From NCBI RefSeq assembly GCF_003111685.1, contig NZ_CP022190.1:1140001-1204000 (forward strand): 64,000 bases of DNA. The letters are read 5' to 3'. A program made the translations under genes and the position numbers. The stretch is from Alloyangia pacifica. GTDB taxonomy: Bacteria > Pseudomonadota > Alphaproteobacteria > Rhodobacterales > Rhodobacteraceae. How positions within the stretch are numbered: the first letter of the stretch is position 1; every line of letters begins with the position of its first letter. The notes under the pieces were generated by a model. That model saw nothing but the letters and a program-made list of their open reading frames with translations, had not been told where the DNA came from and did not search any database. Below, piece after piece: positions 25,971 to 35,348 of this stretch.

Positions 25971-27484
25971 GCCACCCTTTCCGTGCTGCCCGTTCCAACG
26001 CCCATGGCGTGGCGGACGATTGTGTCTTCGGTGATCTGGTCGCCGGTCAGCTCCTTGGCGATCCGGCCCATGCGCATCACCATCACCCTGTCCGACAGGC
26101 CGATCACCTCCTGCATCTCGGACGAGATCACCACGATCCCATGGCCTTCTTCCGCGAGTTTGCGGAGGAAGGCGTAAATCTGCTGCTTGGTGCCGATGTC
26201 GATGCCGCGCGTCGGCTCATCGACGATCAGGATCATCGGATCGGACTGCATCACCTTGGCCAGCAAGAGCTTTTGCTGGTTGCCGCCCGACAGGTTGCCG
26301 ACGCGCATGTCGCGCGCCCCGGCGCGGATGTCGAACTCTTCGATGGCGCGGTCGAGCGCGCGCTCCTCGGCGGCAAAGTCGATCAGCATCCGGCCGTATT
26401 TGTGCAGCGCCTGCAGGGTCAGGTTCTCGCGCATGCCCTTGCCCAGCAGCAGCCCGCGCAGCTTGCGGTCCTCTGTCAGGTAGCACAGCCCCTGCTCCAG
26501 CGCGTCGCCGGGCCGCGTGATGCTGACCGGCGTGCCGCCGATCTCGATGCGCGTGCTTGTCGCTGGCCGCAGCCCGCAGAGCCCCTCCATCGCCTCGGTG
26601 CGGCCCGAGCCGATCAGCCCTGCGATCCCGAGGATCTCGCCCCTGTGCAGGTCGAAAGAGATGTCACTGGCGCGGCCCGGAACGCTCAGCCCCTCGACAC
26701 GCAGCAGCACCTCGCGGTCCGGCGCCGCGTCCGGCTTGTCGGGATAGAGGTCCGAGACATCCCGGCCCACCATCGCCGTGGCCATCTGGTCCTCGGTGAT
26801 CTCGCCAGCCGGGCCGTCGTGCACCAGCGTGCCGTCGCGCAGCACGGTCACCGTGTCGGCGATCTCGGCCACCTCGCCAAGCTTGTGCGAGGTGAACAGG
26901 ATTGCCGTGCCCGCCGCCTTCAGCGCCCGCACCTGCTCAAACAGGATGCGCGTCTCCGAGCCGGTCAGCACGGCGGTCGGCTCGTCCATCACCAGCACCC
27001 GCGCGTCGCGGCTGAGGGCCTTGGCGATCTCGACCATCTGCTTGTCCGAGTTCGACAGTTTCGACACCAGCGTGTCCGGGTCGATGTGGCAGTCGATGCG
27101 CGCGAGATACTCGCGCGTGAGCCGGCGCATCCGGGCCTTGTCGAGCAGCCAGCCCTTCCGCAGCTCGCGCCCCAGAAAGATGTTCTGCTCGACCGTCAGC
27201 TGCTCGGCGAGGTTGAACTCCTGGTGGATCATCACGATCCCCGCCTCTTCGCCATCGTGCAGCGAGCCGAAGGTCACCTCCTGCCCGTCCAGCAGGATCT
27301 GTCCCGCGCTCGGCGCCTCGATGCCGGCGAGGATTTTCATCGTCGTCGACTTGCCCGCGCCGTTCTCGCCGATCAGCGCCAGCACCTCGCCCGCCCGCAG
27401 GTCGAGCGTGACCCCGTGGAGAACCTCCACGGGGCCGAAGCTCTTCGTCACCTGACGGAGCGCGAGGACGGAGGGTGCGCTCAT
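25967..27484 (-). CDS. Sugar ABC ATP-binding protein with two ATPase domains (RbsA type)
   Basis: A 505-residue fused double ATPase. The first domain has Walker A GENGAGKST (39-47) and Walker B VLVMDEPTAVL. The second domain has the degenerate Walker A GLIGSGRTE typical of RbsA proteins, LSGGNQQKLLLAK and ILIVDEPTRGID. Cotranscribed with the RbsC-type permease (overlap) and preceded by the oxidoreductase gene 10 bases upstream. Confidence 0.92.
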   Translation of the reverse strand: MSAPSVLALRQVTKSFGPVEVLHGVTLDLRAGEVLALIGENGAGKSTTMKILAGIEAPSAGQILLDGQEVTFGSLHDGEEAGIVMIHQEFNLAEQLTVEQNIFLGRELRKGWLLDKARMRRLTREYLARIDCHIDPDTLVSKLSNSDKQMVEIAKALSRDARVLVMDEPTAVLTGSETRILFEQVRALKAAGTAILFTSHKLGEVAEIADTVTVLRDGTLVHDGPAGEITEDQMATAMVGRDVSDLYPDKPDAAPDREVLLRVEGLSVPGRASDISFDLHRGEILGIAGLIGSGRTEAMEGLCGLRPATSTRIEIGGTPVSITRPGDALEQGLCYLTEDRKLRGLLLGKGMRENLTLQALHKYGRMLIDFAAEERALDRAIEEFDIRAGARDMRVGNLSGGNQQKLLLAKVMQSDPMILIVDEPTRGIDIGTKQQIYAFLRKLAEEGHGIVVISSEMQEVIGLSDRVMVMRMGRIAKELTGDQITEDTIVRHAMGVGTGSTERVA

Positions 27485-27494
27485 GGCTTGGTCC

Positions 27495-28637
27495 TCACAG
27501 CTTGGTCCATGCCGCGTTGTCCCCCGCCGAGGCGACGCACGCGCGGATGAAGGCCATGCCCTCGAGCCCGGCCGCGATCCCCGGAAGAACGCCCATCACC
27601 GCCTCACGCGACGCGCCGCCCTGCACCGCACGGATCGCCTCGGCTGCCTCGGTATAGATCGTCGCGAAGCCCTCGAGATAGCCCTCCGGATGCCCCGACG
27701 GGATGCGGCTGACGGAGGTCGAGGCGTCGATGGCCCCCGGGCCATTGCGGGTCAGGCGGCGGGTCGGCTCGCCATGCGGCGTGAACCACAGGTAGTTGGG
27801 ATCCTCCTGCGCCCACTCCAGCCCGCCCGTTTCGCCATAGACGCGCAGGCGCAAGCCGTTCTCGTTGCCCGGCGCGACCTGGCTGCACCAGAGCATGCCG
27901 CGCGCGCCGCCCTCGTAGCGCAGCAGAATATGGGCGTTGTCGTCGAGCTTGCGCCCCGCTCCGAAGCTTTGCAGATCGGCGGCCAGCTCGGCCCCGGTCA
28001 GGCCGGAGACGAAGCCCGCGAGGTTATAGGCATGGGTGCCGATGTCACCGATCGAGCCGCCTGCCCCGGACCGCTCGGGATCGGTGCGCCACTCGGCCTG
28101 CTTCACGCCCTCGGTCTCCACCGCGTCGGTCAGCCAGTCCTGCGGGTATTCCACCTGCACGATGCGGATCTTGCCAAGCGCACCGCCGGCGACCATCTGC
28201 CGGGCCTGCCGGATCATCGGATAGCCGGTGTAATTGTGGGTGAGGATAAACAGCGCCTTGCTCTCGGCCACCGCCTTTTCCATCGCCTCGGCATCCTCAA
28301 AGGTCGCGGTCAATGGCTTGTCGCAGATCACGTGGATGCCGCGAGACAGAAAGGCCTTCGCAGCGGGGAAATGCACGTGATTCGGGGTGACGATGCTGAC
28401 CGCCTCGATGCCGTCCTCGCGCGCCGCCTCGGCCTCGGCCATCTCCTCGAAGCTGCCGTAGGAGCGCGCCGGGTCGAGCCCCAGCGCCTCGGCGCTGGCG
28501 CGGGCCTTCTCGGGGGTCGAGGAGAGCGCCCCGGCCACAAGGTCGAAGTGGCCGTCGATGCGGCTCGCAATGCGGTGGACCCCGCCGATGAAGGCGTCGT
28601 TGCCGCCGCCCACCATGCCCAGTCTGATACGTGTCAT
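27495..28637 (-). CDS. Gfo/Idh/MocA family sugar oxidoreductase
   Basis: A 380-residue NAD(P)-dependent oxidoreductase starting at the ATG at 28637, one base after the stop of the isomerase gene; the longer frame lies antisense within that gene. Rossmann motif GMVGGGNDAFIG (6-17) and CDKPL near residue 101 with the conserved Lys. It likely oxidises the imported sugar, and its product may go to the TIM-barrel isomerase encoded just upstream. The pairing also occurs in inositol-, levoglucosan- and alditol-type pathways, so the substrate is open. Confidence 0.85.
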   Translation of the reverse strand: MTRIRLGMVGGGNDAFIGGVHRIASRIDGHFDLVAGALSSTPEKARASAEALGLDPARSYGSFEEMAEAEAAREDGIEAVSIVTPNHVHFPAAKAFLSRGIHVICDKPLTATFEDAEAMEKAVAESKALFILTHNYTGYPMIRQARQMVAGGALGKIRIVQVEYPQDWLTDAVETEGVKQAEWRTDPERSGAGGSIGDIGTHAYNLAGFVSGLTGAELAADLQSFGAGRKLDDNAHILLRYEGGARGMLWCSQVAPGNENGLRLRVYGETGGLEWAQEDPNYLWFTPHGEPTRRLTRNGPGAIDASTSVSRIPSGHPEGYLEGFATIYTEAAEAIRAVQGGASREAVMGVLPGIAAGLEGMAFIRACVASAGDNAAWTKL

Positions 28638-28638
28638 G

Positions 28639-29694
28639 TCAGCCGATCCCCAGCAGTTTCTTGTTGGTCGCCTCGTCGATATCTCCGCCCGCGAAGTCGT
28701 CGAAGGCGTGCGGCGTGACGCGGATGATGTGATCCTTGACGAATTGCGCGCCCTCGCGCGCGCCATCCTCGGGATGCTTCAGCGCGCATTCCCATTCGAC
28801 CACGGCCCAGCCGTCGAAATCGATCGCCGCCATCTTCGCGAAGATCGCGCTGAAATCGACCTGCCCGTCGCCCAGGCTGCGGAACCGGCCGGCGCGGTCA
28901 ACCCAGGGCTGGTAGCCGCCGTAGACGCCCTGGCGCCCGGTCGGATTGAACTCGGCGTCCTTGACGTGGAACATCTTGATGCGCTCGGCATAGATGTCGA
29001 TGTTGTCGAGATAATCGAGGCATTGCAGCACGTAGTGCGAGGGATCGTAGAGCATGTTGCAGCGCGCATGGCCGTTCAGCTTGTCGAGGAACATCTCGAA
29101 GGTGATGCCGTCGTGCAGGTCTTCCATCGGGTGGATCTCGTAGCAGACGTCGACGCCGCAGTCCTCGGCATGGTCGAGGATCGGGCGCCAGCGCCGGGCC
29201 AGCTCGTCAAAGCCCGTGTCCACCATGCCCTGCGGGCGCTGCGGGAAGGGATAGACGAAGGGCCAGCAGAGCCCGCCGGAGAAGGTCACATGCTGGCCGA
29301 TGCCAAGGTTCTTCGAGGCGGTAAGTGCCTTCTTGACCTGCTCCACGGCCCATTCGGTGCGCTCTTTCGGCTTGCCCTGCACCTCGGGCGCGGCAAAGCC
29401 GTCGACCCAGGCGTCATAGGCCGGGTGGACGGCAACGAGCTGCCCGAGAATGTGGGTCGACAGGTCGGTCACCTCGACGCCGTTGTCGCGCGCCTGCCCC
29501 GCCCATTCGTCGCAATAGGTCTGCGAAGTCGCCAGCTTGTCGAGATCGACAAGCCGCGCATCCCAGACCGGCACCTGCACGCCCTTGTAGCCGCAGTTGG
29601 CGGCCCACTTGGTGATGCCGTCCCAGGAATCGAACGGCGCGGTGTCACCTGCGAACTGTGCCAGAAACAGCCCCGGCCCCTTGATGGTCTTCAT
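28639..29694 (-). CDS. Sugar phosphate isomerase/epimerase-like TIM-barrel protein
   Basis: A 351-residue protein of the AP-endonuclease-2/xylose-isomerase-like fold (IolE/IolI relatives). Metal-ligand candidates are in VCYEIHPMEDLHDG (Glu and His near residues 180-185), YDPSHYV (Asp, His near residue 220), MFHVKDAEF (His near residue 243) and WAVVEWECAL (Glu). It acts as an isomerase, epimerase or dehydratase on sugar derivatives. First structural gene of the leftward operon; preceded by the LacI regulator. Confidence 0.82.
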   Translation of the reverse strand: MKTIKGPGLFLAQFAGDTAPFDSWDGITKWAANCGYKGVQVPVWDARLVDLDKLATSQTYCDEWAGQARDNGVEVTDLSTHILGQLVAVHPAYDAWVDGFAAPEVQGKPKERTEWAVEQVKKALTASKNLGIGQHVTFSGGLCWPFVYPFPQRPQGMVDTGFDELARRWRPILDHAEDCGVDVCYEIHPMEDLHDGITFEMFLDKLNGHARCNMLYDPSHYVLQCLDYLDNIDIYAERIKMFHVKDAEFNPTGRQGVYGGYQPWVDRAGRFRSLGDGQVDFSAIFAKMAAIDFDGWAVVEWECALKHPEDGAREGAQFVKDHIIRVTPHAFDDFAGGDIDEATNKKLLGIG

Positions 29695-29710
29695 CGTCTC
29701 CTCCCTTTCA

Positions 29711-29727
29711 CCGCCTGAACAAGGCGG
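29711..29727 (-). other. Short hairpin between LacI and isomerase genes
   Basis: CCGCCT-GAACA-AGGCGG, in the 103-base gap between the LacI stop (29798) and the isomerase start (29694). It lacks a T-run. It could be an attenuator or processing hairpin; the regulator may be cotranscribed with the operon. Confidence 0.4.
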
Positions 29728-29797
29728 CCTTCAATGGTCGTTCAACTTGCCGGTCTGCCGCGACACGGGGCGCGCGCCCCGGCGGTGGCCAGCCATG

Positions 29798-30856
29798 TCA
29801 GCCCGTAGACTCGAGCGCATCCGCCTGCGCCTGCGGCAGGTTCTCGCGCACGAAGATTGTCGGCACGATCGGGTCGGTCCGCAGCAGCTCGCGACGGTCG
29901 GCCAGCAGCGTCAGATGCTCGATCACCCTCGCCACCTCTTCCTCGGGGCGCTGGTCGATGATCACGTCGATGAGCCCCTCCTCGAGCGCACGCCGCGAAT
30001 GCGGCACCAGCTCGTGCAGGAAGACATGGGGCCGCGCAGCATCCGGGGGTAGCGCCTCGAGCACCCGGACAAGCCCCGCATTCCCAGCGCCGGCGCTGTA
30101 GATCGCGGTGATCGCGGGATCCTCGGCCAGCGCCTGGCCGACCAGCGTCTCGACCAGTTCGAAGCGGTCGCGGCCCTCGACCACGGGCGCGATCTCGAAT
30201 TCGCCGCCAATCACCTCGCGCATCCCCGCAAGCCGCTCGGCGTGGTCGCGCGCCGACAGCGCCCCGACCACCGGCAGCACCCGGCCCCTGCGCCCGCCGT
30301 GGGCCATGCGGATCAGCCGACCGACCGTGCGCCCCGCCACCACGTTGTCGATCCCCACATAAGCGTTTCGTTGCGATCCCGGCACGTCCGAGACCAGCGT
30401 GACCACCGGGATGTCGTGGGCCCTCAGCGCGGCAATGGCGGCCACTGTCTGCGCGTCATCGCTCGCGACCACGGCCACCCCATCGACCCGTGCTTCGGCC
30501 AGCGCCTCCATTCGCTTCGTCAGCGCCTCCGCATCGAAAGCCTCGACGCTTTCGACCAAGAGGCTGATGCGGTCGGACATCAGCCGCGACGCCGCCTCTG
30601 CGAACAGCGTCTGCACACGGCGAAAAAAGGCATTGGAGCCGGACGGCAATACGATTGCAAACCTGTAGAGGCGCTGCTGAGACAGGTTGGCGGCCGCCAC
30701 ATTGCGCACATAGCCCAACGCCTCGATCGCCGCATGCACGTTGCGTGCCGCCTTTTCGGAGACGCCCGCTCGGCCGTTCACGACACGATCGGCGGTCGCA
30801 TAGCTGACACCAGCGCGACGCGCGACATCCGACAAAGTCGGTGGCCGTCTGTTCAT
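29798..30856 (-). CDS. LacI-family transcriptional regulator (leftward operon)
   Basis: A 352-residue regulator from the ATG at 30856 with GGGAGGAC six bases upstream. LacI helix-turn-helix TLSDVARRAGVSYATADRVVNG (about residues 7-28), hinge ANLSQQRLYR, then a periplasmic-binding-protein effector domain of the sugar type. It leads the leftward sugar operon and is divergent from a second LacI gene of similar architecture. A perfect palindrome 54 bases upstream of its start is the probable operator. Confidence 0.9.
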   Translation of the reverse strand: MNRRPPTLSDVARRAGVSYATADRVVNGRAGVSEKAARNVHAAIEALGYVRNVAAANLSQQRLYRFAIVLPSGSNAFFRRVQTLFAEAASRLMSDRISLLVESVEAFDAEALTKRMEALAEARVDGVAVVASDDAQTVAAIAALRAHDIPVVTLVSDVPGSQRNAYVGIDNVVAGRTVGRLIRMAHGGRRGRVLPVVGALSARDHAERLAGMREVIGGEFEIAPVVEGRDRFELVETLVGQALAEDPAITAIYSAGAGNAGLVRVLEALPPDAARPHVFLHELVPHSRRALEEGLIDVIIDQRPEEEVARVIEHLTLLADRRELLRTDPIVPTIFVRENLPQAQADALESTG

Positions 30857-30909
30857 CGTAGTCCTCCCTGCGCGCACGCTCGCAGCGAAACAGCGTTGCG
30901 TCAATCGAA

Positions 30910-30931
30910 TTTTGATAGACGTCTATCAAAA
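30910..30931. promoter_or_regulatory. Perfect 22-bp palindromic LacI-type operator
   Basis: Arm TTTTGATAGAC followed by its exact mirror, with central CG at 30920-30921, as is typical for LacI-family sites. It lies 54 bases upstream of the leftward LacI gene and 170 bases from the rightward one, so it most likely controls the leftward regulator and its operon. Confidence 0.75.
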
Positions 30932-31050
30932 CCCGTCACCCAAGCCCGTCTCGGCAGCCTCCGGGAGAACCCCGCGATGCGAGGGCAAACTCATGGTGAG
31001 GCCATGAATTTCCTTCAGTTCACGAGCCTCCTCTGCTAATCTTTCAAAAA

Positions 31051-31064
31051 TTGACGTACGTACC
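31051..31064. promoter_or_regulatory. Candidate operator of rightward LacI (autoregulation)
   Basis: TTGACGTACGTACC, 37 bases ahead of the LacI start at 31101. It shares the 10-mer TGACGTACGT with the palindrome ahead of the xyloside importer operon (32168-32183). Confidence 0.55.
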
Positions 31065-31100
31065 TTCCACAGGTCGCCATACCGGAGACGCACAGACCCG

Positions 31101-32129
31101 ATGACCCGCCCGACAATTCACGACGTTGCCCGGGTTGCGGGCGTCAGCCTCTCGACCGTCGACAGAGTTCTGAACGACCGCGACGGCGTGCGCGAGAAAA
31201 CCCGCGACCGGGTGCTCGACGCGATCGGCAGCCTTGGGTTCGAACGCAACCTCGCCGCCGCCAATCTCTCGCGCAAGCGACGCTATCGGCTCTGCTTCAT
31301 CCTGCCTGACGGGCAGAACAGCTTCATGCACGCGCTCGAGGCACACGTCGCGGAAGAGGCCGCGGCGGTCCTGCGCGACTTCACGGTCATCGAGACGCGC
31401 AAGATTCCGGCCTTCGACGCGGGCGCGCTGGCTGAGATGCTGCGGAGCCTTGATCCCGAGACCGTCGACGGGGTCGCCATGGTGGCGACAGACGCCACCA
31501 TCGTGCGCATTGCCGTGCGCGAACTGCGAGCCCGTGGCATCGCCGTCGTCACGCTGGTTTCGGACCTTCCAGGCTCTGAAAAGCAGGGGTTCATCGGCAT
31601 TGACAACGTCCAGGCCGGTCGCACCGCGGGCAGCCTCCTGGGGCGTTTCTGCCGCGGCCGCACGGGCCGGATCGCGATGGTCAGCGGTTCGATGCTGGTG
31701 CGTGACCACGCCGAGCGGCGCCTCGGCTTCGAGCAGGTGCTGCGCACCGAGTTTCCCGAGCAGACGCTCATCGCTCCGCTCGAAGGGCGCGACGACAAGG
31801 ACCTCGTGCGGGACCAACTGGCAGCGCAGCTCGCTGCGGACCCGGGGATCATCGGCGTCTACAGCATGGGCGCAGGCAACCGCGGCGTGGCCGAGGCGCT
31901 CGCCGGCCTGCCCCCCGAGAGGGATGTCTCGGTCGTGGTGCACGAGCTGACGCCCTATTCGCGCGAGGCGCTGCTGCACGGCAGCTTCGATGCCGTCCTG
32001 CATCAGGACAGCCGGCGCGAGGTGCAGGGGGCGATCCAGCTTCTGCGAAGCCTTCTGGACGGCCAACTGCCGTCACCCGCCATTGAGCCGATCCGCGTCG
32101 AGATCTACATGCGCGACAACCTGCCCTGA
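31101..32129 (+). CDS. LacI-family transcriptional regulator (rightward xyloside operon)
   Basis: A 342-residue regulator. Helix-turn-helix TIHDVARVAGVSLSTVDRVLN (about residues 5-25), hinge AAANLSRKRRYRL, and a sugar-binding effector domain with FIGIDNVQAGRTAG. It resembles the divergent LacI (same hinge and C-terminal MRDNLP/VRENLP ending), so the two probably arose by duplication. It precedes the importer-GH43-XylA operon and likely senses xylose or a xylo-oligosaccharide. Confidence 0.9.
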   Translation: MTRPTIHDVARVAGVSLSTVDRVLNDRDGVREKTRDRVLDAIGSLGFERNLAAANLSRKRRYRLCFILPDGQNSFMHALEAHVAEEAAAVLRDFTVIETRKIPAFDAGALAEMLRSLDPETVDGVAMVATDATIVRIAVRELRARGIAVVTLVSDLPGSEKQGFIGIDNVQAGRTAGSLLGRFCRGRTGRIAMVSGSMLVRDHAERRLGFEQVLRTEFPEQTLIAPLEGRDDKDLVRDQLAAQLAADPGIIGVYSMGAGNRGVAEALAGLPPERDVSVVVHELTPYSREALLHGSFDAVLHQDSRREVQGAIQLLRSLLDGQLPSPAIEPIRVEIYMRDNLP

Positions 32130-32167
32130 AAAAATCGCGGCAACTGATACATTGCGTCATGGCAGTT

Positions 32168-32183
32168 ACTGACGTACGTTAGT
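32168..32183. promoter_or_regulatory. Candidate LacI operator ahead of xyloside importer operon
   Basis: ACTGACGTACGTTAGT, matching its own reverse complement at 14 of 16 positions and extendable with TT/AA flanks. It lies 65 bases upstream of the binding-protein start, where repression of the whole operon would be effective. Shares TGACGTACGT with the site at 31051. Confidence 0.65.
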
Positions 32184-32247
32184 CAAGAAATCAGATTCGC
32201 CGAAAGCGGGTGGAGGACCCGCGGTGAATCAGCCAAGGGAGGATTTC

Positions 32248-33510
32248 ATGAGACATACCGTTGCCATAGCCGCGCTGATGGGCGGACTAGCATCGGCCGG
32301 GGGCGCAATGGCCCAGACCGAGATCAACGTGCTGCGCGTCGCCGTGAACGATGAGCAAGAGGCCTACTACGAGCAAATCGCCAAGGCGTTCGAGGCCGAG
32401 CACGAGGGTGTGAACGTCACCTTCGAGTACATCGCCAACGAGGCCTACAAGTCTAAGCTGCCGACGCTGCTACAGTCGGACGCGCGGCCCGACATCTTCT
32501 ACAGCTGGGGCGGTCAGACCCTGGTCGAACAGGCCGAGGCAGGCTTCCTGCAGCCGATCAGCGACATGCTCCCCGAGGGATTTGCCGAAACCATCCCCGA
32601 GGCCGGGCTGACTGCCTATTCGGTGGACGGCACGCTCTACGGCCTGCCCCTTTATGCCACCGAGGTGGTGTTCTGGACCAACAAGGCGCTGACCGAGAAG
32701 GCCGGTGTCGATCTCGAAGCGATCAAGACCTGGGACGATTTCCTTGCCGCAGTACAGACGGTGAAGGATGCGGGGATCACGCCGATCATCGTCGGCGGGC
32801 AGGACAAGTGGCCGCTGCACTTCTACTGGAGCTACCTGGCTCTGCGCGAGGGCGGCAAGGACATCATCTCGCAGGCCATGGCAGGCGAGGATGGCGGCTT
32901 CGAGAACGAGGCCTTCGTGGCTGCAGGCAAGGACTTCCAGGAACTGACCGCGCTCGAGCCCTTCCAGCCCGGCTTCATGGGCACCACCTACGAGACCTCG
33001 AGCGGCATGTTCGCCGATGGCGCGGGCGCCTTCTACCTGATGGGCGACTGGGACTACCTGCCGATGCGCGAGCGTTCGACCAGCGGCGAGGGCCTGCCGG
33101 ACGACCAACTGGCGATCGTCAACTTCCCGGCGGTCTCTGACCCTGTCGCCGAGGGCGGCGAAGGTGCGACGCTCGGCGGCATCAATGGTTGGGCCGTGTC
33201 GAATTCCGCGGAGCCCGAGGCGGTCGAATTCCTGGCCTACCTGCTCAGTGCCGAGAACCAGCGCGAGGCCGCGCGCCAGCAGATCTTCATCCCCATCGTC
33301 AAGGGCACCGGCGACGCGCTGGAGAACCAGTTCTACGCCAAGGTCTCGAAGGACGTCGAAGACAGCTCGTACCACCAGATCTTCCTCGACCAGTTCCTCG
33401 GAGCCTCGGTCGGTGCGACGGTCAACGACATCTCGGCCGACCTCGCCCAGGGCGCGATCACTCCGGAGGAGGCAGCAGCGCAGGTCCAGGAGGCCTGGAG
33501 CTTCCGCTGA
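32248..33510 (+). CDS. Carbohydrate ABC transporter binding protein (family 1, MalE type)
   Basis: A 420-residue extracellular solute-binding protein. I take the ATG at 32248, six bases after AGGGAGGA. It begins with a clear signal peptide (MRHTVAIAALMGGLASAGGAMAQ). The type-1 family core shows FEAEHEGVNVTFEYIANEAYK, RPDIFYSWGG and LYGLPLYATEVVFWTNKAL. It is first gene of the operon with two MalFG-type permeases and a GH43 xylosidase, so the ligand is probably a xylo-oligosaccharide. Confidence 0.9.
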   Translation: MRHTVAIAALMGGLASAGGAMAQTEINVLRVAVNDEQEAYYEQIAKAFEAEHEGVNVTFEYIANEAYKSKLPTLLQSDARPDIFYSWGGQTLVEQAEAGFLQPISDMLPEGFAETIPEAGLTAYSVDGTLYGLPLYATEVVFWTNKALTEKAGVDLEAIKTWDDFLAAVQTVKDAGITPIIVGGQDKWPLHFYWSYLALREGGKDIISQAMAGEDGGFENEAFVAAGKDFQELTALEPFQPGFMGTTYETSSGMFADGAGAFYLMGDWDYLPMRERSTSGEGLPDDQLAIVNFPAVSDPVAEGGEGATLGGINGWAVSNSAEPEAVEFLAYLLSAENQREAARQQIFIPIVKGTGDALENQFYAKVSKDVEDSSYHQIFLDQFLGASVGATVNDISADLAQGAITPEEAAAQVQEAWSFR

Positions 33511-33527
33511 CGCCCCACTCCCAGAGC

Positions 33528-33556
33528 GCCGCGCGCCGTCCCTCTCGGCGCGCGGC
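33528..33556 (+). repeat. Intercistronic stem-loop after xyloside binding-protein gene
   Basis: Perfect 11-bp arms GCCGCGCGCCG and CGGCGCGCGGC around a 7-base loop, 17 bases past the stop and 39 bases before the first permease gene. Confidence 0.7.
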
Positions 33557-33594
33557 ATCCGTCCCCACTTCTTCCTGACATACCGGAGACTGGC

Positions 33595-34521
33595 ATGGCC
33601 ACTGCCGCCGCCAGCCGGAGATTGCCGGCGTCCGAACGCCTGCGCCGCAGCCTCGGAAACGGTCGCGTCAGCGCCGTCCTGATCCTGCTGCCTCCTGCGC
33701 TGATCCTCTTCACCCTCTTCGTGATCCTGCCGCTCGGCGAGTCCGGCTATTACTCGTTCTTCAACTGGAACGGCTACGGCGCCCCGACCGACTTCGTCGG
33801 GCTGGAGAATTACCAGCGGATCGCCGGGCATTCGATCTTCCACAAGGCGGTCGGCAACACCGTCAAGATCGTCGCGGTCTCGCTGCTGATCCAGATGCCG
33901 CTGGCTCTGGTCCTGGCGCTGCTGATCTTTCGCAAGACGCCGACCAACGCGGTGTTCCGGCTGATCTTCTTCCTGCCCTACATCCTTGCCGAGGTGGCGG
34001 CGGGCCTGATCTGGAGCTTTGTCTTCGACGGCAACTACGGTGTCACCGCCTCGATCGCGCAGTCGCTGGGCATGGAAAGCTTCTTCATCCTCGCCGACCG
34101 GGACTGGGCCTTTGTCGCAGTGATGACGGTGATCGTCTGGAAGTACTTCGGCTTTCACATGATGATCTACATCGCCGCCCTGCAATCGGTCCCCGAGGAC
34201 CTGATCGAGGCGGGCCGGATCGAGGGCGCCAAGCGGCTGCAGATCGTGCGCTACGTGCAGATCCCGCACATCAAGCCGGCGATCATCGTCAGCGCCTTCT
34301 TCGCCATCATCGGTGCGCTACAGGTCTTCGACGTAATCATCCCGCTGACCAACGGCGGCCCCTCGAACCAGACCCACACGATCGTCACCTACCTCTACAC
34401 CTTCGGCCTCACGCGCCTGAACATCGGCTTCGGCAGCGCCGTCGGGGTGATCCTCTTTGTCGCGGCGATCACCGTTGCGGTCTTCTACCAGCGCTTCTTC
34501 ATGAAAGGCGACAAGGCATGA
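33595..34521 (+). CDS. Carbohydrate ABC permease (MalF/UgpA type)
   Basis: A 308-residue inner-membrane protein with about six helices after a 30-residue cytoplasmic N-terminus. The coupling motif EAGRIEGAKRLQIVRYVQIPHIKP (about residues 204-227) is the EAA loop of this family. Heterodimer partner is the next gene, which it overlaps by four bases. Confidence 0.9.
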   Translation: MATAAASRRLPASERLRRSLGNGRVSAVLILLPPALILFTLFVILPLGESGYYSFFNWNGYGAPTDFVGLENYQRIAGHSIFHKAVGNTVKIVAVSLLIQMPLALVLALLIFRKTPTNAVFRLIFFLPYILAEVAAGLIWSFVFDGNYGVTASIAQSLGMESFFILADRDWAFVAVMTVIVWKYFGFHMMIYIAALQSVPEDLIEAGRIEGAKRLQIVRYVQIPHIKPAIIVSAFFAIIGALQVFDVIIPLTNGGPSNQTHTIVTYLYTFGLTRLNIGFGSAVGVILFVAAITVAVFYQRFFMKGDKA

Positions 34522-35348
34522 CCCGCGGCCACCTGCTTCGCAACATCCTCCGCGTCGCCTTCCTGTGTCTCGTGGCGAGCTTCGTGCTCGCCCCGATGGT
34601 GGCGACGGTCCTGGGTGGCTTCAAGACCAATGCCGAGATCCGCACCAATGCCTTTGCCCTGCCGGCAAGCTGGAACTGGGAATTCTACGGCTCGATCGTC
34701 GCGGACCCGGCGTTCTGGCGCTACTTGGGCAACTCGCTGCTGATCTCGTCGGTTGCGGTGGTGCTCACGCTGATCGTCGGAGCCGCCGCCGCCTATGTCT
34801 TCGCGCAGATCAAGTTCTTCGGCTCGCGGATGCTGTTCTCCTATCTGCTTCTGGGGCTGATGTTTCCCTTCGCGACGGCGATCCTGCCGCTCTTCATCAA
34901 GGTGCGCGACGTCGGGCTGCTCGACACCTGGTGGGCGGTGATCCTGCCGCAGACCGCCTTTTCGCTGTCGCTCGCGATCCTGCTCTTCCGCACCTTCTTC
35001 GAGCAACTGCCGAAGGAGCTCTTCGAGGCCGCCTATATCGACGGCTGCGGCTACGTGCGGTTCTTCTGGCGCTTCACCCTGCCGCTCTCTGCGCCGATCC
35101 TGGCCACGGTGGGGGTCTTCGTCTTCGTGCAAAGCTGGAACAACTTCCTCTTGCCGCTGGTGGTGCTGAACTCGCGCGAGGTCTTCACCTGGCCGCTCGG
35201 CATGATGCAGTTCCGCGGTGAATACGTCACCGAATGGAACCGCACGCTGGCCTTCGTGACGCTCACGCTGGTGCCCGCCATCGTCTTCTTCCTCGCTGCG
35301 CAGAAATACATCGTCGCGGGGCTGACCGGCGGCGCCGTCAAAGGATGA
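34518..35348 (+). CDS. Carbohydrate ABC permease (MalG/UgpE type)
   Basis: A 276-residue inner-membrane protein with six helices. The EAA loop reads ELFEAAYIDGCGYVRFFWRFTLPLS (about residues 170-195). Its stop overlaps the start of the GH43 gene. Together with the preceding permease it forms the channel for the xyloside importer. Confidence 0.9.
   Translation: MTRGHLLRNILRVAFLCLVASFVLAPMVATVLGGFKTNAEIRTNAFALPASWNWEFYGSIVADPAFWRYLGNSLLISSVAVVLTLIVGAAAAYVFAQIKFFGSRMLFSYLLLGLMFPFATAILPLFIKVRDVGLLDTWWAVILPQTAFSLSLAILLFRTFFEQLPKELFEAAYIDGCGYVRFFWRFTLPLSAPILATVGVFVFVQSWNNFLLPLVVLNSREVFTWPLGMMQFRGEYVTEWNRTLAFVTLTLVPAIVFFLAAQKYIVAGLTGGAVKG

Noticed and set aside
32224..32247. Earlier GTG start for the xyloside binding protein
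   Set aside because: It would bury the signal peptide behind eight polar residues; the ATG at 32248 has a strong AGGGAGGA directly upstream.
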